64,000 nucleotides of DNA from Hyphomicrobium zavarzinii ATCC 27496 (GCF_000383415.1 NZ_KB911257.1:100558-164557); one strand, 5' to 3'. Positions 17,569-26,943 are shown, numbered from the stretch's first letter. Numbers and translations: made by a program. Notes: generated by a model not told the origin, from the letters alone.

Positions 17569-17743
17569 TGGTGACGTCCACTCGAGCAGGGTTTTGCCAG
17601 GCCGCGGCTTCGCTTTTCGCGACACGAGGGCGGCGTTTTCCTCCCCCTATCTGGCGCAGGCATCGCCCGCTTGCAAGCCGTGCCGGAGCGTGATCATTTT
17701 TGGTTGAATTGGGGTCCGACCCCATATTTTTGACAAGGCCATC
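17569..17743. other. upstream gap of the ABC operon with RAYT-like GGGGT palindrome
   Basis: Between the ABC operon start and the 64-bp repeats. GGGGT-CCG-ACCCC (17711-17723) followed by ATATTTTTG could be a weak plus-strand terminator. It also resembles the TTGGGGTCnGACCCC palindromes often found near IS200-like REP-associated transposases, but no such gene is in the window. Confidence 0.35.
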
Positions 17744-17906
17744 TTTCGGACGGATAGGGTTCGAAACGATCATGGTCTAGGTTATTTGGCGAGACCGATG
17801 ATTCACGTTTCGGACAGATAGGGTCCGAAACGATCATGGTCTAGGTTATTTGGCGAGACCGATGATTCACGTTTCGGACAGATAGGGTCCGAAACGATCA
17901 TGGTCT
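17744..17906 (+). repeat. 64-bp tandem repeat, about 2.5 copies, each with two hairpins
   Basis: Copies start at 17744, 17808 and 17872 (exact 64-base period); the last stops after about 35 bases. Each unit holds a perfect 9-bp palindrome, GTTTCGGAC-N7-GTCCGAAAC (one G-T change in copy 1). A second hairpin follows, ATCATGGTCT-N13-AGACC-G-ATGAT, with a single bulge. Each full unit also contains a GATTC (GANTC, CcrM-type) site. The array sits directly ahead of regB. It could be a repetitive extragenic element, a protein-binding array or a folded leader RNA. Confidence 0.9.
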
Positions 17907-17951
17907 GGAATCCGGGCTTAAGTCAGCCTCACAACGTAAAGCAGTCCGTCC

Positions 17952-19379
17952 GTGGCAGGAAACCTACCTAAAAACGTCGAACCCAGGCTCTCCTTCGACG
18001 GAGACAGCCAGCTCAGGCTGCACACCATCGTCCGCTTGAGGTGGGTCGGTGTCATTGGCCAGATCCTCGCCTTGAGCGTCGTGTATTTCTGGCTGGGTTT
18101 CGATCTTCCGGCCGGTCCCTGCCTCATCGTGATCGCGGTCTCGGCGTGGGTGAATGTCTTCCTCGCCATCCGCTATCCGGCGCGCCACCGGCTCTCTGTG
18201 AACTTCGCGACAGCGCTGCTCGCCTACGACATCATCCAGCTCGCCTCGCTCCTCTATCTTACAGGTGGAATCGACAACCCCTTCACGATGCTGATCGTGG
18301 CGCCCGTCACGGTATCGGCTGCCACCCTGCCGCTCGTTCATACGATCGGCCTCGGCGTGCTCGCGCTCGGCTGCACATGGGTTCTGGCCTTTCACGCCAT
18401 GCCGCTACCCTGGTACGTGGAGCCGCCTCTCGCCCTGCCCATCCTTTACAAGATCGGCATCCTGTTCGCCGTCGCCGCCTCCATGCCGTTCCTGGCTCTC
18501 TACGTCTGGCGGCTGACGAAAGAGGGCCGGCAGATGTCGACCGCGCTCGCCGCAACCGAGCTCGTGCTGTCGCGGGAGCAGAAGCTGCATGCGCTGGACG
18601 GGCTCGCCGCGGCGGCGGCCCACGAGCTCGGAACGCCGCTTTCGACGATCACGCTCGTGACCAACGAGCTGGCGCGCCAGATGGACGACACGAACCCTTA
18701 CCGGGAAGACATCCTGCTGCTGCGCAGCCAGGCCCAGCGCTGCCGCGAGATCCTGCAAAAGCTCACCCGCCATCCGCCGGACGAGGACCCGCTGCACGCC
18801 ACGCTGACCGTGAAGGAAATGCTGCACGAGGTGGCAGAGCCCTACATGGGCGGGCGCGTTGCGATCCAGATCCGCGCCACGCCCTCCTCGTCCGCAGCAG
18901 GTCCCGAGGCCCGCCAGCCAACAAGCCTGCGCCGGCCGGGCGTCATCTACGGCCTTGGCAATATTATCGAAAACGCTGCCGACTACGCAGGCTCGAGAGT
19001 GGAGGTCAACGCCGAGTGGGACGGCCAGAACGTGGTCGTCGTGATCGCGGACGACGGCCCCGGCTTCAAGCCCGAGGTGATCGACAACCTCGGCGAGCCT
19101 TACGTCACCACGCGCACGGCAGGGCAAAAGGGGAAGAGCGGGGGCAAGGTGTCCGGCCTCGGTCTCGGCTTCTTCATCGCCAAGACGCTGCTCGAGCGGT
19201 CTGGCGCCCGGTTCAGCTTCGATAACCGGCCCGCCCCCGAGCATGGCGCCGTCGTGCGCATCGTCTGGCCCCGCGCCGCGTTCGAGGCGGAGCTCGAAGG
19301 GCGCGAAAATCATGTTGCATTGCCATCCCGGCGACGCGAGCCGCCGAGCCCGGGCGACCCCATTTCGGACGCCATTTAA
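17952..19379 (+). CDS. regB: RegB/PrrB/ActS-type redox sensor histidine kinase
   Basis: 475 aa from GTG 17952. Six membrane spans in the first 190 residues, with the conserved quinone-sensing heptapeptide GGIDNPF at 105-111. The H-box AAHELGTPLS carries the phospho-acceptor His224. Cys264 in QRCREIL aligns with the redox-active Cys265 of R. capsulatus RegB. N-box NIIENAADYA, G1 DDGPGF and G2 GLGLGFF form the ATP-binding domain. It senses respiratory redox state and phosphorylates RegA, controlling respiration, carbon and nitrogen fixation genes. The regulator gene follows after a 322-base gap rather than in tight operon. Confidence 0.93.
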   Translation: MAGNLPKNVEPRLSFDGDSQLRLHTIVRLRWVGVIGQILALSVVYFWLGFDLPAGPCLIVIAVSAWVNVFLAIRYPARHRLSVNFATALLAYDIIQLASLLYLTGGIDNPFTMLIVAPVTVSAATLPLVHTIGLGVLALGCTWVLAFHAMPLPWYVEPPLALPILYKIGILFAVAASMPFLALYVWRLTKEGRQMSTALAATELVLSREQKLHALDGLAAAAAHELGTPLSTITLVTNELARQMDDTNPYREDILLLRSQAQRCREILQKLTRHPPDEDPLHATLTVKEMLHEVAEPYMGGRVAIQIRATPSSSAAGPEARQPTSLRRPGVIYGLGNIIENAADYAGSRVEVNAEWDGQNVVVVIADDGPGFKPEVIDNLGEPYVTTRTAGQKGKSGGKVSGLGLGFFIAKTLLERSGARFSFDNRPAPEHGAVVRIVWPRAAFEAELEGRENHVALPSRRREPPSPGDPISDAI

Positions 19380-19701
19380 GAGCTTCGGCGCCGATTGTCG
19401 TCCAATTGCACCCTGTACGGCGCGAAATCTGCCGGCTGTTCACCATAAACAGCGCGAAAGATCTCGCGGATTAGGCATGCTCGATATTGCATCTGCCCCT
19501 AAGGCATCCGATCCTTTAGCATTGGATCACTTGGGTAATTGATTCATCAGTTGTGCTACTTTTCCGGAACGAGCCGGTCTTCAATTCTGGCCCCCCATGC
19601 ATGGCATGGCTGAGCCACGCTGCCGGGATAGGTCTCTTTCGGAAAATGCTTTAGCGAAGCGTACTCTGATCATATAAAGCCAAAAAAGCGGGAGACGCGC
19701 G
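19380..19701. other. intergenic gap regB-regA
   Basis: 322 bases, AT-richer than the genes on each side, presumably the regA promoter region. A TATAAA-like stretch (around 19672) lies about 30 bases before the start. No RNA gene or repeat recognised. Confidence 0.4.
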
Positions 19702-20268
19702 GTGGTGACTGAAGATCTATCATTTCGGCAGGACGAGCTGCCTGAGGACCGTTCGCTGATCATCGTGGACGACGACCGTCCGTTCCTGCAGCGGCTGGCC
19801 CGCGCCATGGAGCTACGCGGGTTCGAGGTTCGCAGCGCCCACTCGGTGGCCGAAGGCATCGATCTCATCAAAGCCCAGGCCCCGGCGTTTGCCGTGGTGG
19901 ACATGCGGCTCGAGGATGGCAACGGCCTCGACGTGATCGCCGAGCTGACCCGCGCCCGCCCCGATGCCCGCATCATCGTTCTCACCGGCTACGGCAACAT
20001 CGCAACCGCTGTCTCGGCCGTGAAGCTCGGCGCCGTCGACTATCTCGCCAAGCCTGCCGACGCTGACGACGTGACGGACGCGCTTCTTGCGCCCCATAAC
20101 GCGAAGGCTGCGCCCCCCGAGAACCCGATGTCGGCGGATCGCGTCCGCTGGGAGCACATTCAGCGCGTCTACGAGCTGTGCAACCGCAACGTCTCCGAGA
20201 CAGCGCGGCGCCTCAACATGCACCGCCGTACCCTCCAGCGCATCCTTGCCAAGCGCGCCCCGAAGTAG
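19702..20268 (+). CDS. regA: RegA/PrrA/ActR-type response regulator
   Basis: 188 aa. Receiver domain with the acidic pair in LIIVDDDRPF, the phospho-acceptor Asp in VVDMRLEDGNG, a Thr in VLTGYG and a Lys in YLAKPAD; then a Pro-rich linker and a Fis-type helix-turn-helix (NVSETARRLNMHRRTLQRIL). These are the fixed features of the RegA family, whose C-terminal helix is nearly invariant. Start codon GTG 19702 is preceded by GGGAGACGCG. Works with the RegB kinase upstream. Confidence 0.95.
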   Translation: MVTEDLSFRQDELPEDRSLIIVDDDRPFLQRLARAMELRGFEVRSAHSVAEGIDLIKAQAPAFAVVDMRLEDGNGLDVIAELTRARPDARIIVLTGYGNIATAVSAVKLGAVDYLAKPADADDVTDALLAPHNAKAAPPENPMSADRVRWEHIQRVYELCNRNVSETARRLNMHRRTLQRILAKRAPK

Positions 20269-20283
20269 GATCGGCTTTCGCTC

Positions 20284-20814
20284 TCAAACGTCGCCTATCC
20301 CGCGCCCTACGGCTGCGGGCAGCGTAGGGTCGAGCAGCACCGACAAACGCGACGCCGATGCGCGAGCCAGGCGCAAGGTCATGGCCTTGCGCTTCGGAGC
20401 GGGAAGGCGCAAGTCGGGCGCGGGCCGGATCACCTCTCCGCCGTAGCGATCGGCCACGATAAGGCCGGTCTCACCCGGCAGCACGTCGAGTGGAAAATCC
20501 GGCATCACGGCGAAGAAAAGCCGATCCGAGAACTCCCGATACTCGGGCCATTTGTGGTCGGAGCGGAAATCCTCGATCGAGGACTTGATCTCCACAATCC
20601 ATATTGTGCCATCGGGCGCGAGGCCCACGACATCGGCTCGCCGCCCGTTCGGCAACGGCAGCTCTGAAATTGCCGCAAGTCCGTGGGCCGCGAGAACCCG
20701 CACCACGCCGCGGCAGATCTCGCGTGCCACCAAAGATTGCGGCCCACCGAGGCCGATGCGGGGAATATCCGGCAGGGCTTCTGCGTTCTCCACACTGTCC
20801 TCGACGCCGGTCAT
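20284..20814 (-). CDS. mmcB: MmcB family DNA repair protein
   Basis: 176 aa. It has a PD-(D/E)xK nuclease-like core: RRADVVGL followed by IWIVEIKSS, the Asp and Glu-x-Lys residues expected of the fold. The VAREICRGVVRVL start and FFAVMPDFP segment match the alphaproteobacterial MmcB family, first described through mitomycin-C sensitivity in Caulobacter. ATG 20814 is preferred over an upstream TTG at 20874. It converges on regA with 15 bases between stops. Confidence 0.75.
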   Translation of the reverse strand: MTGVEDSVENAEALPDIPRIGLGGPQSLVAREICRGVVRVLAAHGLAAISELPLPNGRRADVVGLAPDGTIWIVEIKSSIEDFRSDHKWPEYREFSDRLFFAVMPDFPLDVLPGETGLIVADRYGGEVIRPAPDLRLPAPKRKAMTLRLARASASRLSVLLDPTLPAAVGRGIGDV

Positions 20815-21040
20815 TGATCTGCCATTTGGGACTGACACCACTTTGCCCTGAAGTTGACCCAACCCTGATCTCAACTGTCTCAGCCCCGTAAGACTACCGC
20901 ATCGCAGCCTCGCCCGGCTATCCGCTTCGCTCTTTCGTTTCGCGTGGCATCGGATAACCGGCTTTCACGTTCGGCAAGCGCATCAGCCACCCGGATTACC
21001 TCGAACCGCGATCTCAGGACCCCGAGAGGCTTTCATCCCC

Positions 21041-23548
21041 ATGTTCTTCAAGCGGCTCACGAAGACGAAATCAGCTCCGGCCCCCTTGCAGCCGGCCGAA
21101 GACACGGCGAGACCCGATGACGCGATCCCCGTCCCCGCCCTTCAAGCGAACAGCGGACCGCAACCGCTTGGCGCGAGCGACCTGCGCCGGACTGTCGACA
21201 GCAAATCGCTCGGTTTCAAGACAACGGCGGACCTCGAGCCCGCCGAGGGGCTGATCGGCCAGGATCGCGCGCTCAAAGCGCTCGATTTCGGCCTCCGCAT
21301 CCGCGCGCGGGACTTCAACATTTTCGTGCTGGGGCCGCCCGCGTCCGGCAAGAGCACAGCCGTCCGCGCACATCTCGCGAAAGTTGCAGCCGCCTCGGCC
21401 ACGCCGTCTGACTGGATCTACGTCAACAACTTCGATGATCCGCGCCGCCCGCGCGCGATCGAGCTTCCGGCGGGACGCGCGAAGGCGCTGAGCAAGGGCA
21501 TGCTCGCCGCGCTCCACGAGCTGGCCGCGACGCTGCCAGCCGCATTCGACGCCGAGGACTATCGCGCACGCCGCCGCGCCATCGACGAGGAGTTCCGCGG
21601 CTCCCACGAAGACGCCCTCGACGCGGTCTACGCCAAGGCCGCGCAGCAGAACATCGCCGTTCTGCGCACGCCTCTCGGCTTCGGCATGGCGCCGATGCAC
21701 GAAGGCAAGGTGGTGAAATCGGAAGTGTTCAACCAGCTTCCCGAATCCATGCGGCGCGACGTGGAGACCCGCATCACGTCCCTGCAGGCCGAACTCGAAC
21801 GCATTCTCTCGAGCGCGCCCAAGGCCGACAAGCGCAGGCGCGAGCAGCTTGCCGAGCTCAACGAGGAAGTTGCCCGCCACGCCATCGAGGATGCGCTGGA
21901 CGAACTCAGCGCCAGTTTCTCCGACGTCGCCGAGGTGGCGAAGTTCCTGGCGGATGCCGAAGACGACATGATCGCGAACGCGGCGCGCTTCGCTACGCCT
22001 GCGACGGAAGCGGAGCGGACGCCGGCCGCCCTCGCGGAAGATCCGCGCTTCCGCCGTTACATGATCAACGTGATGGTCTCCCACGAAAGCGATACGGGCG
22101 CGCCCGTGCGTGAGGAGATGTCCCCGACGACGGGCTCGCTTTCCGGATACGTGGAGCCCGCCCCGCAGTCCGCCGCACAGCGCGCCGACTTTCTCGCGAT
22201 CCGCCCCGGTGCCTTGCATGGCGCCAACGGCGGCGCGCTCATACTCGATGCGCGGCGGATCACATCCTCCACGGCCGTCTGGGAGGCGCTGAAACGCGCG
22301 CTCAAGAGCGGCGAGATCCGCATCGATGCCGCGTCCGGCGTGCCCGGTGCCGCGGCGTCTCTTGATCCCGACCCCATTCCGCTCGCGATCAAGGTCGTGC
22401 TGCTGGGCGACGCCGATCTCTTCTATCGCCTGCGGCAGGACGATCCCGACTTCGCGGGCCTCTTCAAAGTCCAGGCGGACTTCGACGAGACCATCGACCG
22501 CAACAAGGACAACGACGCGGCGTATGCGCGCCTCGTCGCGTCCATCGTCAAGCGTCACGAGCTGAAGCCGGTGGATGCGGCGGGCGTAGCGCGGCTGATC
22601 GAGGAAGCCGCGCGGATCGCGGAGGACAGCGAGAAGCTCTCCATCGAGGTCGGCTTGATCGCCGATATCGTGCGGGAGGCCGACTACTGGTCCGACAGCG
22701 CGGACCACAAGGTGACGAAGGCCGAGGATGTCGCCCGCGCGATCGAGGAGCGCACGCGGCGCGCCGACCGCGCCCGCGACGACGTGCAAGAGTCCGTCGA
22801 GCGCGGCATCATGCTGGTGGATACGAAGGGCTCGAAGGTTGGCCAGATCAACGGCCTCTCGCTCGTACAAAAGGGCGGCTTCAGCTTCGGGCGTCCGGCG
22901 CGCATCACGGCGCGCGTGCATCTGGGGCAGGGCCGCGTGACCGACATCGAGCGCGAGGTTCAACTCGGCGGCCCGCTGCATTCCAAGGGCGTCATGATCC
23001 TATGGGGCTATCTCGCGGGACGGTATGCGCAGGACGTGCCGCTCGCGCTCGCGGCCACGCTGGTGTTCGAACAGTCCTACGGCACCGTCGAGGGCGACAG
23101 CGCGTCCTCGGCCGAGCTGTTCGCGCTTCTCTCCGCGCTTTCGGATGCTCCCGTCCGCCAGGACCTGGCCGTGACCGGCTCCGTCAACCAGTGGGGCGAG
23201 GTGCAGGCCGTCGGCGGCGTCAACGAGAAGATCGAGGGCTTCTTCGACGTGTGCTCGGCGCGCGGCATCACGGGAACGCAAGGCGTCATCATTCCGCACG
23301 CCAACCGCCAGCACCTGATGCTGCGGGAGGACGTGGTGAAGGCGGTGAAGGACGGGCGCTTTTCCATCTACGCCATCAAGACGGCAGACGAGGGACTTGC
23401 GCTGCTCACCGGGCTCGAGGCCGGGCAGAAGGGGGCGGACGGCCGCTTCGGCGCGGAGACCGTGAACGGGCGCATCGAGGCGCGGCTGCGCACCTTCGCC
23501 GAGCGCGCCCGATCATTCTCCATCGAAGGATCGAAGCCGGCGTCATGA
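21041..23548 (+). CDS. Lon-like ATP-dependent protease (AAA_32/Lon_C, LonH-type)
   Basis: 835 aa. The N-terminal AAA-like region has Walker A GPPASGKST (about residue 99) and the GLIGQDRALKAL segment of the AAA_32 family. A helical insert follows (residues 150-310), then ANGGALILDA as the Walker B-like strand. The C-terminal Lon proteolytic domain has the Ser-Lys dyad: EGDSASSAE for Ser and GGVNEKIEG for Lys. It resembles E. coli YcbZ rather than canonical Lon. Its stop overlaps the next ATG as ATGA, coupling it to a USP-like protein. Confidence 0.88.
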   Translation: MFFKRLTKTKSAPAPLQPAEDTARPDDAIPVPALQANSGPQPLGASDLRRTVDSKSLGFKTTADLEPAEGLIGQDRALKALDFGLRIRARDFNIFVLGPPASGKSTAVRAHLAKVAAASATPSDWIYVNNFDDPRRPRAIELPAGRAKALSKGMLAALHELAATLPAAFDAEDYRARRRAIDEEFRGSHEDALDAVYAKAAQQNIAVLRTPLGFGMAPMHEGKVVKSEVFNQLPESMRRDVETRITSLQAELERILSSAPKADKRRREQLAELNEEVARHAIEDALDELSASFSDVAEVAKFLADAEDDMIANAARFATPATEAERTPAALAEDPRFRRYMINVMVSHESDTGAPVREEMSPTTGSLSGYVEPAPQSAAQRADFLAIRPGALHGANGGALILDARRITSSTAVWEALKRALKSGEIRIDAASGVPGAAASLDPDPIPLAIKVVLLGDADLFYRLRQDDPDFAGLFKVQADFDETIDRNKDNDAAYARLVASIVKRHELKPVDAAGVARLIEEAARIAEDSEKLSIEVGLIADIVREADYWSDSADHKVTKAEDVARAIEERTRRADRARDDVQESVERGIMLVDTKGSKVGQINGLSLVQKGGFSFGRPARITARVHLGQGRVTDIEREVQLGGPLHSKGVMILWGYLAGRYAQDVPLALAATLVFEQSYGTVEGDSASSAELFALLSALSDAPVRQDLAVTGSVNQWGEVQAVGGVNEKIEGFFDVCSARGITGTQGVIIPHANRQHLMLREDVVKAVKDGRFSIYAIKTADEGLALLTGLEAGQKGADGRFGAETVNGRIEARLRTFAERARSFSIEGSKPAS

Positions 23549-24411
23549 TCACCCACGTCGCACAGGCTGACGAGCAGCGCGGGCGGGTCGTACTCTGGCT
23601 CGGCGCGTCGGGAGAACCGCAGGATACTGCGGTCGAGGCGGCTCTCTGTCTCGCGCAGGCCTTCCAATCGGAAATCGAAAGCCTCTTCATCGAGGACCGT
23701 CAGCTTTTCGATCTCGCCGAGTTGCCGTTCGCCCGTGAAATCTCTCTTTCGGGGCGGCGCTCGCGGGTGCTTTCCGCGAACGATCTCGCGCGGGATATAC
23801 AGTCCCATGCTTCGGCTGTTCAGCGCCGCGTGATGGCGCGGGCGCGGGCGGCGGACGTCACCGCGAAGACGCGCGTGGTGCGCGCCGAGCCGGTCACAGC
23901 GCTCGCGCAGGCGTGCGCTGAGAACGGCCCCTGGAACGTGGTGACTGTCGGCTCGCCGATCCGTCGCGGAGTGGAGACGGGCCTCGCGGAGCTTTTCGAG
24001 GCCGTTCACGCCACCACGGGCATCGTCGTTGCTGGCCCCAAGGCCCGGCGCACGCATGGGCCGGTGATCGCGGTGGTCGAGGAGCTCGAGCGCGTGGTCC
24101 CGATGATGCGCGCGGCCGAGCGCATCGCCACGGCCACCGGCGGCGATACGCGGATCTGGCTGCTCGTCCACGATCAAAGCCACCAAGACTGGATCGAAGG
24201 GCAGATCCGTCTCGCACTCGGCGCCTATGCCGCCATCAAGCTTGAGGTGGTGGACATGACCACCCGCAGCGCCCAGGACGTGGCCCGCATGATGCAGCGC
24301 GAAGGGGCGGGGTTCGTGATCGCCCGCTTCGGCGGCCGGCTCGCGCCAGAAGAGGCGGACGTGGTGCCGCTGGCGGAGACGCTGGAAGGCCCGCTCTTCC
24401 TCGTGCGCTGA
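23545..24411 (+). CDS. hypothetical protein with two universal-stress-like halves
   Basis: 288 aa, translationally coupled (ATGA) to the Lon-like protease. No signature motif is unmistakable, but both halves show the alternating strand/helix pattern of USP domains: RVVLWLGASGEP then a helix ending FQSEIESLFIED, and later GPVIAVVEELERVVPMMRAAERI followed by TRIWLLVHD. A classic ATP-binding GxxGx9GS is not obvious. Cytosolic, no membrane segment. Its coupling suggests an adaptor, substrate or regulator of the protease, which is inference. Confidence 0.6.
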   Translation: MITHVAQADEQRGRVVLWLGASGEPQDTAVEAALCLAQAFQSEIESLFIEDRQLFDLAELPFAREISLSGRRSRVLSANDLARDIQSHASAVQRRVMARARAADVTAKTRVVRAEPVTALAQACAENGPWNVVTVGSPIRRGVETGLAELFEAVHATTGIVVAGPKARRTHGPVIAVVEELERVVPMMRAAERIATATGGDTRIWLLVHDQSHQDWIEGQIRLALGAYAAIKLEVVDMTTRSAQDVARMMQREGAGFVIARFGGRLAPEEADVVPLAETLEGPLFLVR

Positions 24412-24525
24412 TTTTCCCCAGAGACCGTGACCGCGGAAGGCTTGTTCGGCTGCCGGCCTGGCTTTACTAGCTCCCTAACGGACCGATCCCTAGGGGTGGG
24501 CGGGCGCGATGCCGCGAGAGGATCT

Positions 24526-25251
24526 ATGACCTGGTTGGAGACGCTTTTCGGACCCGCCGGCTCCTATGCCGTCCAGGTGCTCAAGATCATCGGCATCGAC
24601 ATCGTCCTCGCCGGCGACAACGCGGTGGTCATCGCGCTTGCCTGCCGCACGCTTCCCGCCAACAAGCGAACGCTCGGCATTCTGCTCGGCGCGGGCACCG
24701 CGGTGGTGCTGCGGATCATCTTCACGCTCGTCGTGCAACAACTGCTCGACATCAGCCTGCTTAAGCTGCTTGGCGGGCTCCTGCTGATCTGGATCGCTGT
24801 CAAGCTGGTGACGGCGGAGGAGCCGGACGAGCATTCCATCAAAAGCGGGACCAGCCTCTGGGAAGCGGTTCGCATCATTGCCATCGCCGACATGGTGATG
24901 AGCCTCGACAACGTGCTCGCCATCGCAGCGGCGGCCCACGGGGATGCGTTCCTGATCATCATGGGCCTCACCGTGTCCATCCCGCTGGTGGTGGGCGGCG
25001 CGACGATCATCACCCAGCTTCTCGTGCGCTATCCCATCCTCATCTGGGCGGGCGCCGCTCTGCTCGGCTGGGTCGCCGGAGAATTGATCGCCACCGAACC
25101 TATGCTGCACGCGCACGTCGCGTCGCTCGCGGATACGCTGGGGCTCACGGCGAAGCATCTTGCACGCGCCTTCGAGGTGATCGGCGCGCTTCTCGTGATC
25201 GCGATCGGCTATTCCATGCGACGGCTGGCCGATGCCGGTAAGAGCGCTTGA
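24526..25251 (+). CDS. TerC family integral membrane protein (YjbE-type)
   Basis: 241 aa with seven hydrophobic spans. IDIVLAGDNAVVIALA near the start and IADMVMSLDNVLAIAAAA in the middle are the paired Asp-Asn metal-site motifs of the TerC family, some of which export manganese. ATG 24526 is preceded by GAGAGGATCT, a good Shine-Dalgarno. No manganese (yybP-ykoY) riboswitch was recognised in the 114 bases upstream. mutM follows after 12 bases, so they are probably co-transcribed. Confidence 0.88.
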   Translation: MTWLETLFGPAGSYAVQVLKIIGIDIVLAGDNAVVIALACRTLPANKRTLGILLGAGTAVVLRIIFTLVVQQLLDISLLKLLGGLLLIWIAVKLVTAEEPDEHSIKSGTSLWEAVRIIAIADMVMSLDNVLAIAAAAHGDAFLIIMGLTVSIPLVVGGATIITQLLVRYPILIWAGAALLGWVAGELIATEPMLHAHVASLADTLGLTAKHLARAFEVIGALLVIAIGYSMRRLADAGKSA

Positions 25252-25263
25252 GTAGGGGCTGAC

Positions 25264-26151
25264 ATGCCTGAGCTGCCAGAGGTCGAGACGGTCCGCTTGG
25301 GATTGGAGCCGGTGCTCGTGGGCGGCACGTTCTCGAGTGTCACGACCAATCGCGCCGATCTGCGGTTTCCCTTTCCTCCGAATTTCAGCCGCCGCCTCCG
25401 CGGCGCGCGGGTCACGGAGCTCGAGCGGCGCGCGAAATATCTGATCGCCCATCTCTCGACGGGCGAGGCGCTCGTCATGCACCTCGGCATGACGGGACGC
25501 TTTCACGTCCATCGCGCGGGGGCGGCACGGGCGCAGCTTCTCGGCGAGTACGAAAACTCGGTCCCGGCCGACGACAAGCATTTGCACGCCCTGTTCGAGA
25601 TGGCGGGGGGAGCCAAGGTCGCCTACTTCGATCCGCGCCGGTTCGGCTACATGCTGCTGATCCCCGAGACCGAGCTTCCCGACCACGCACTGATGCGGGG
25701 CCTTGGCGTCGAGCCGCTGACGGAGGCGCTCAATGCGGCTTACCTGGCGAACCGAGCGGCGGGACGGAAAAGCGATCTCAAGGCATTTCTGCTTGATCAG
25801 AGGATCGTAGCGGGGCTCGGCAACATCTACGTGTGCGAAGCGCTGTTCCGAGCCGGGCTCAAACCCAGCCGCCGCGCCTCGATCCTCGCGGGACGTGGCG
25901 GACGGCCGACCGAGCACGCGATGCGGCTGGTGGCGGAGATCAAGGCCGTTCTCGCCGAAGCGGTGGCGGCAGGGGGCTCGACATTGCGCGACTATCGTCA
26001 CGCGGATGGCGCAAGCGGGAGCTTCCAGAGCGCCTTTCAAGTTTACGGGCGCGAGGGTGAGCCTTGCGTGAGGCCGGGGTGCCGGGGCACTGTTCAACGC
26101 AGCATCCAAGGCGGGCGGTCGAGCTTCTACTGTCCGGTATGTCAGCGCTGA
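25264..26151 (+). CDS. mutM: formamidopyrimidine-DNA glycosylase
   Basis: 295 aa. It starts MPELPEVET, giving the catalytic Pro2/Glu3, with Lys in DDKHLH, and ends with a zinc finger (CVRPGC...CPVCQ) after the VYGREGEPC loop. Removes oxidised purines such as 8-oxoguanine from DNA and nicks the strand. Full family length and an AGGGG Shine-Dalgarno. The enoyl-CoA hydratase gene follows 18 bases later. Confidence 0.96.
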   Translation: MPELPEVETVRLGLEPVLVGGTFSSVTTNRADLRFPFPPNFSRRLRGARVTELERRAKYLIAHLSTGEALVMHLGMTGRFHVHRAGAARAQLLGEYENSVPADDKHLHALFEMAGGAKVAYFDPRRFGYMLLIPETELPDHALMRGLGVEPLTEALNAAYLANRAAGRKSDLKAFLLDQRIVAGLGNIYVCEALFRAGLKPSRRASILAGRGGRPTEHAMRLVAEIKAVLAEAVAAGGSTLRDYRHADGASGSFQSAFQVYGREGEPCVRPGCRGTVQRSIQGGRSSFYCPVCQR

Positions 26152-26169
26152 ACGCGGGAGAGGTGCATC

Positions 26170-26943
26170 ATGGCCTATGAGACGATCCTGGTGGAAACGC
26201 GGGGGCGTGTGGGCCTCATCACCCTCAACCGTCCCCAGCAGTTAAACGCGCTCAACGACCAGCTCATCGGCGAGCTCAATCTGGCGCTCGATGGTTTCGA
26301 GGCGGACGAGACGGTCGGCGCGATCGTGGTCACCGGATCGGAGAAGGCGTTTGCCGCTGGTGCCGACATCAAGGAGATGCAGTCCAAGACCTACATCGAG
26401 GCCTACAAGTCGGATTTCATCGCGAGCTGGGAGCGCATCACGCGCTGCCGCAAGCCCGTGATCGCGGCGGTTGCGGGCTTCGCGCTCGGCGGCGGGTGCG
26501 AGCTTGCCATGAGTTGCGACCTGATCATCGCCGCCGACACCGCCAAGTTCGGCCAGCCCGAGATCAAGCTCGGCATCATGCCGGGCGCGGGCGGCTCGCA
26601 GCGTCTGATCCGCGCGGTGGGGAAGGCGAAGGCCATGGAGATGTGCCTCACGGGCCGGATGATGGACGCGGCCGAAGCCGAGCGGTCCGGGCTCGTCGCG
26701 CGGATCGTTCCGGCGCAGGATCTGCTGGCGGACGTGCTGAAGACGGCCGAGACGATCGCATCGAACTCGCTTCCGGCGGTGATGATGACCAAGGATTGCG
26801 TCAACCGCGCTTACGAGATGACGCTACAGGAAGGCATCCGCTACGAGCGGCGCACGTTCCACGCTCTGTTCGCGACGCATGATCAGAAAGAAGGAATGAC
26901 CGCGTTCATCGAGAAGCGGCGCGCGCAATTCAAGAACGAGTAA
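26170..26943 (+). CDS. enoyl-CoA hydratase
   Basis: 257 aa crotonase. The oxyanion hole residues are in [11 protein letters not shown] (about 57-67) and [13 protein letters not shown]. The two catalytic Glu are in GGGCELA and in the [15 protein letters not shown] segment. Hydrates trans-2-enoyl-CoA in beta-oxidation. ATG follows GAGAGGTGC. Its last 14 bases overlap the 3' end of the convergent membrane gene. Co-transcription with mutM is likely from spacing and is also seen in related genomes by general knowledge. Confidence 0.93.
   Translation: MAYETILVETRGRVGLITLNRPQQLNALNDQLIGELNLALDGFEADETVGAIVVTGSEKAFAAGADIKEMQSKTYIEAYKSDFIASWERITRCRKPVIAAVAGFALGGGCELAMSCDLIIAADTAKFGQPEIKLGIMPGAGGSQRLIRAVGKAKAMEMCLTGRMMDAAEAERSGLVARIVPAQDLLADVLKTAETIASNSLPAVMMTKDCVNRAYEMTLQEGIRYERRTFHALFATHDQKEGMTAFIEKRRAQFKNE

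Noticed and set aside
24412-24525. Manganese (yybP-ykoY) riboswitch before TerC
   Set aside because: Looked for the conserved GGGGAGUA-type core; not present.
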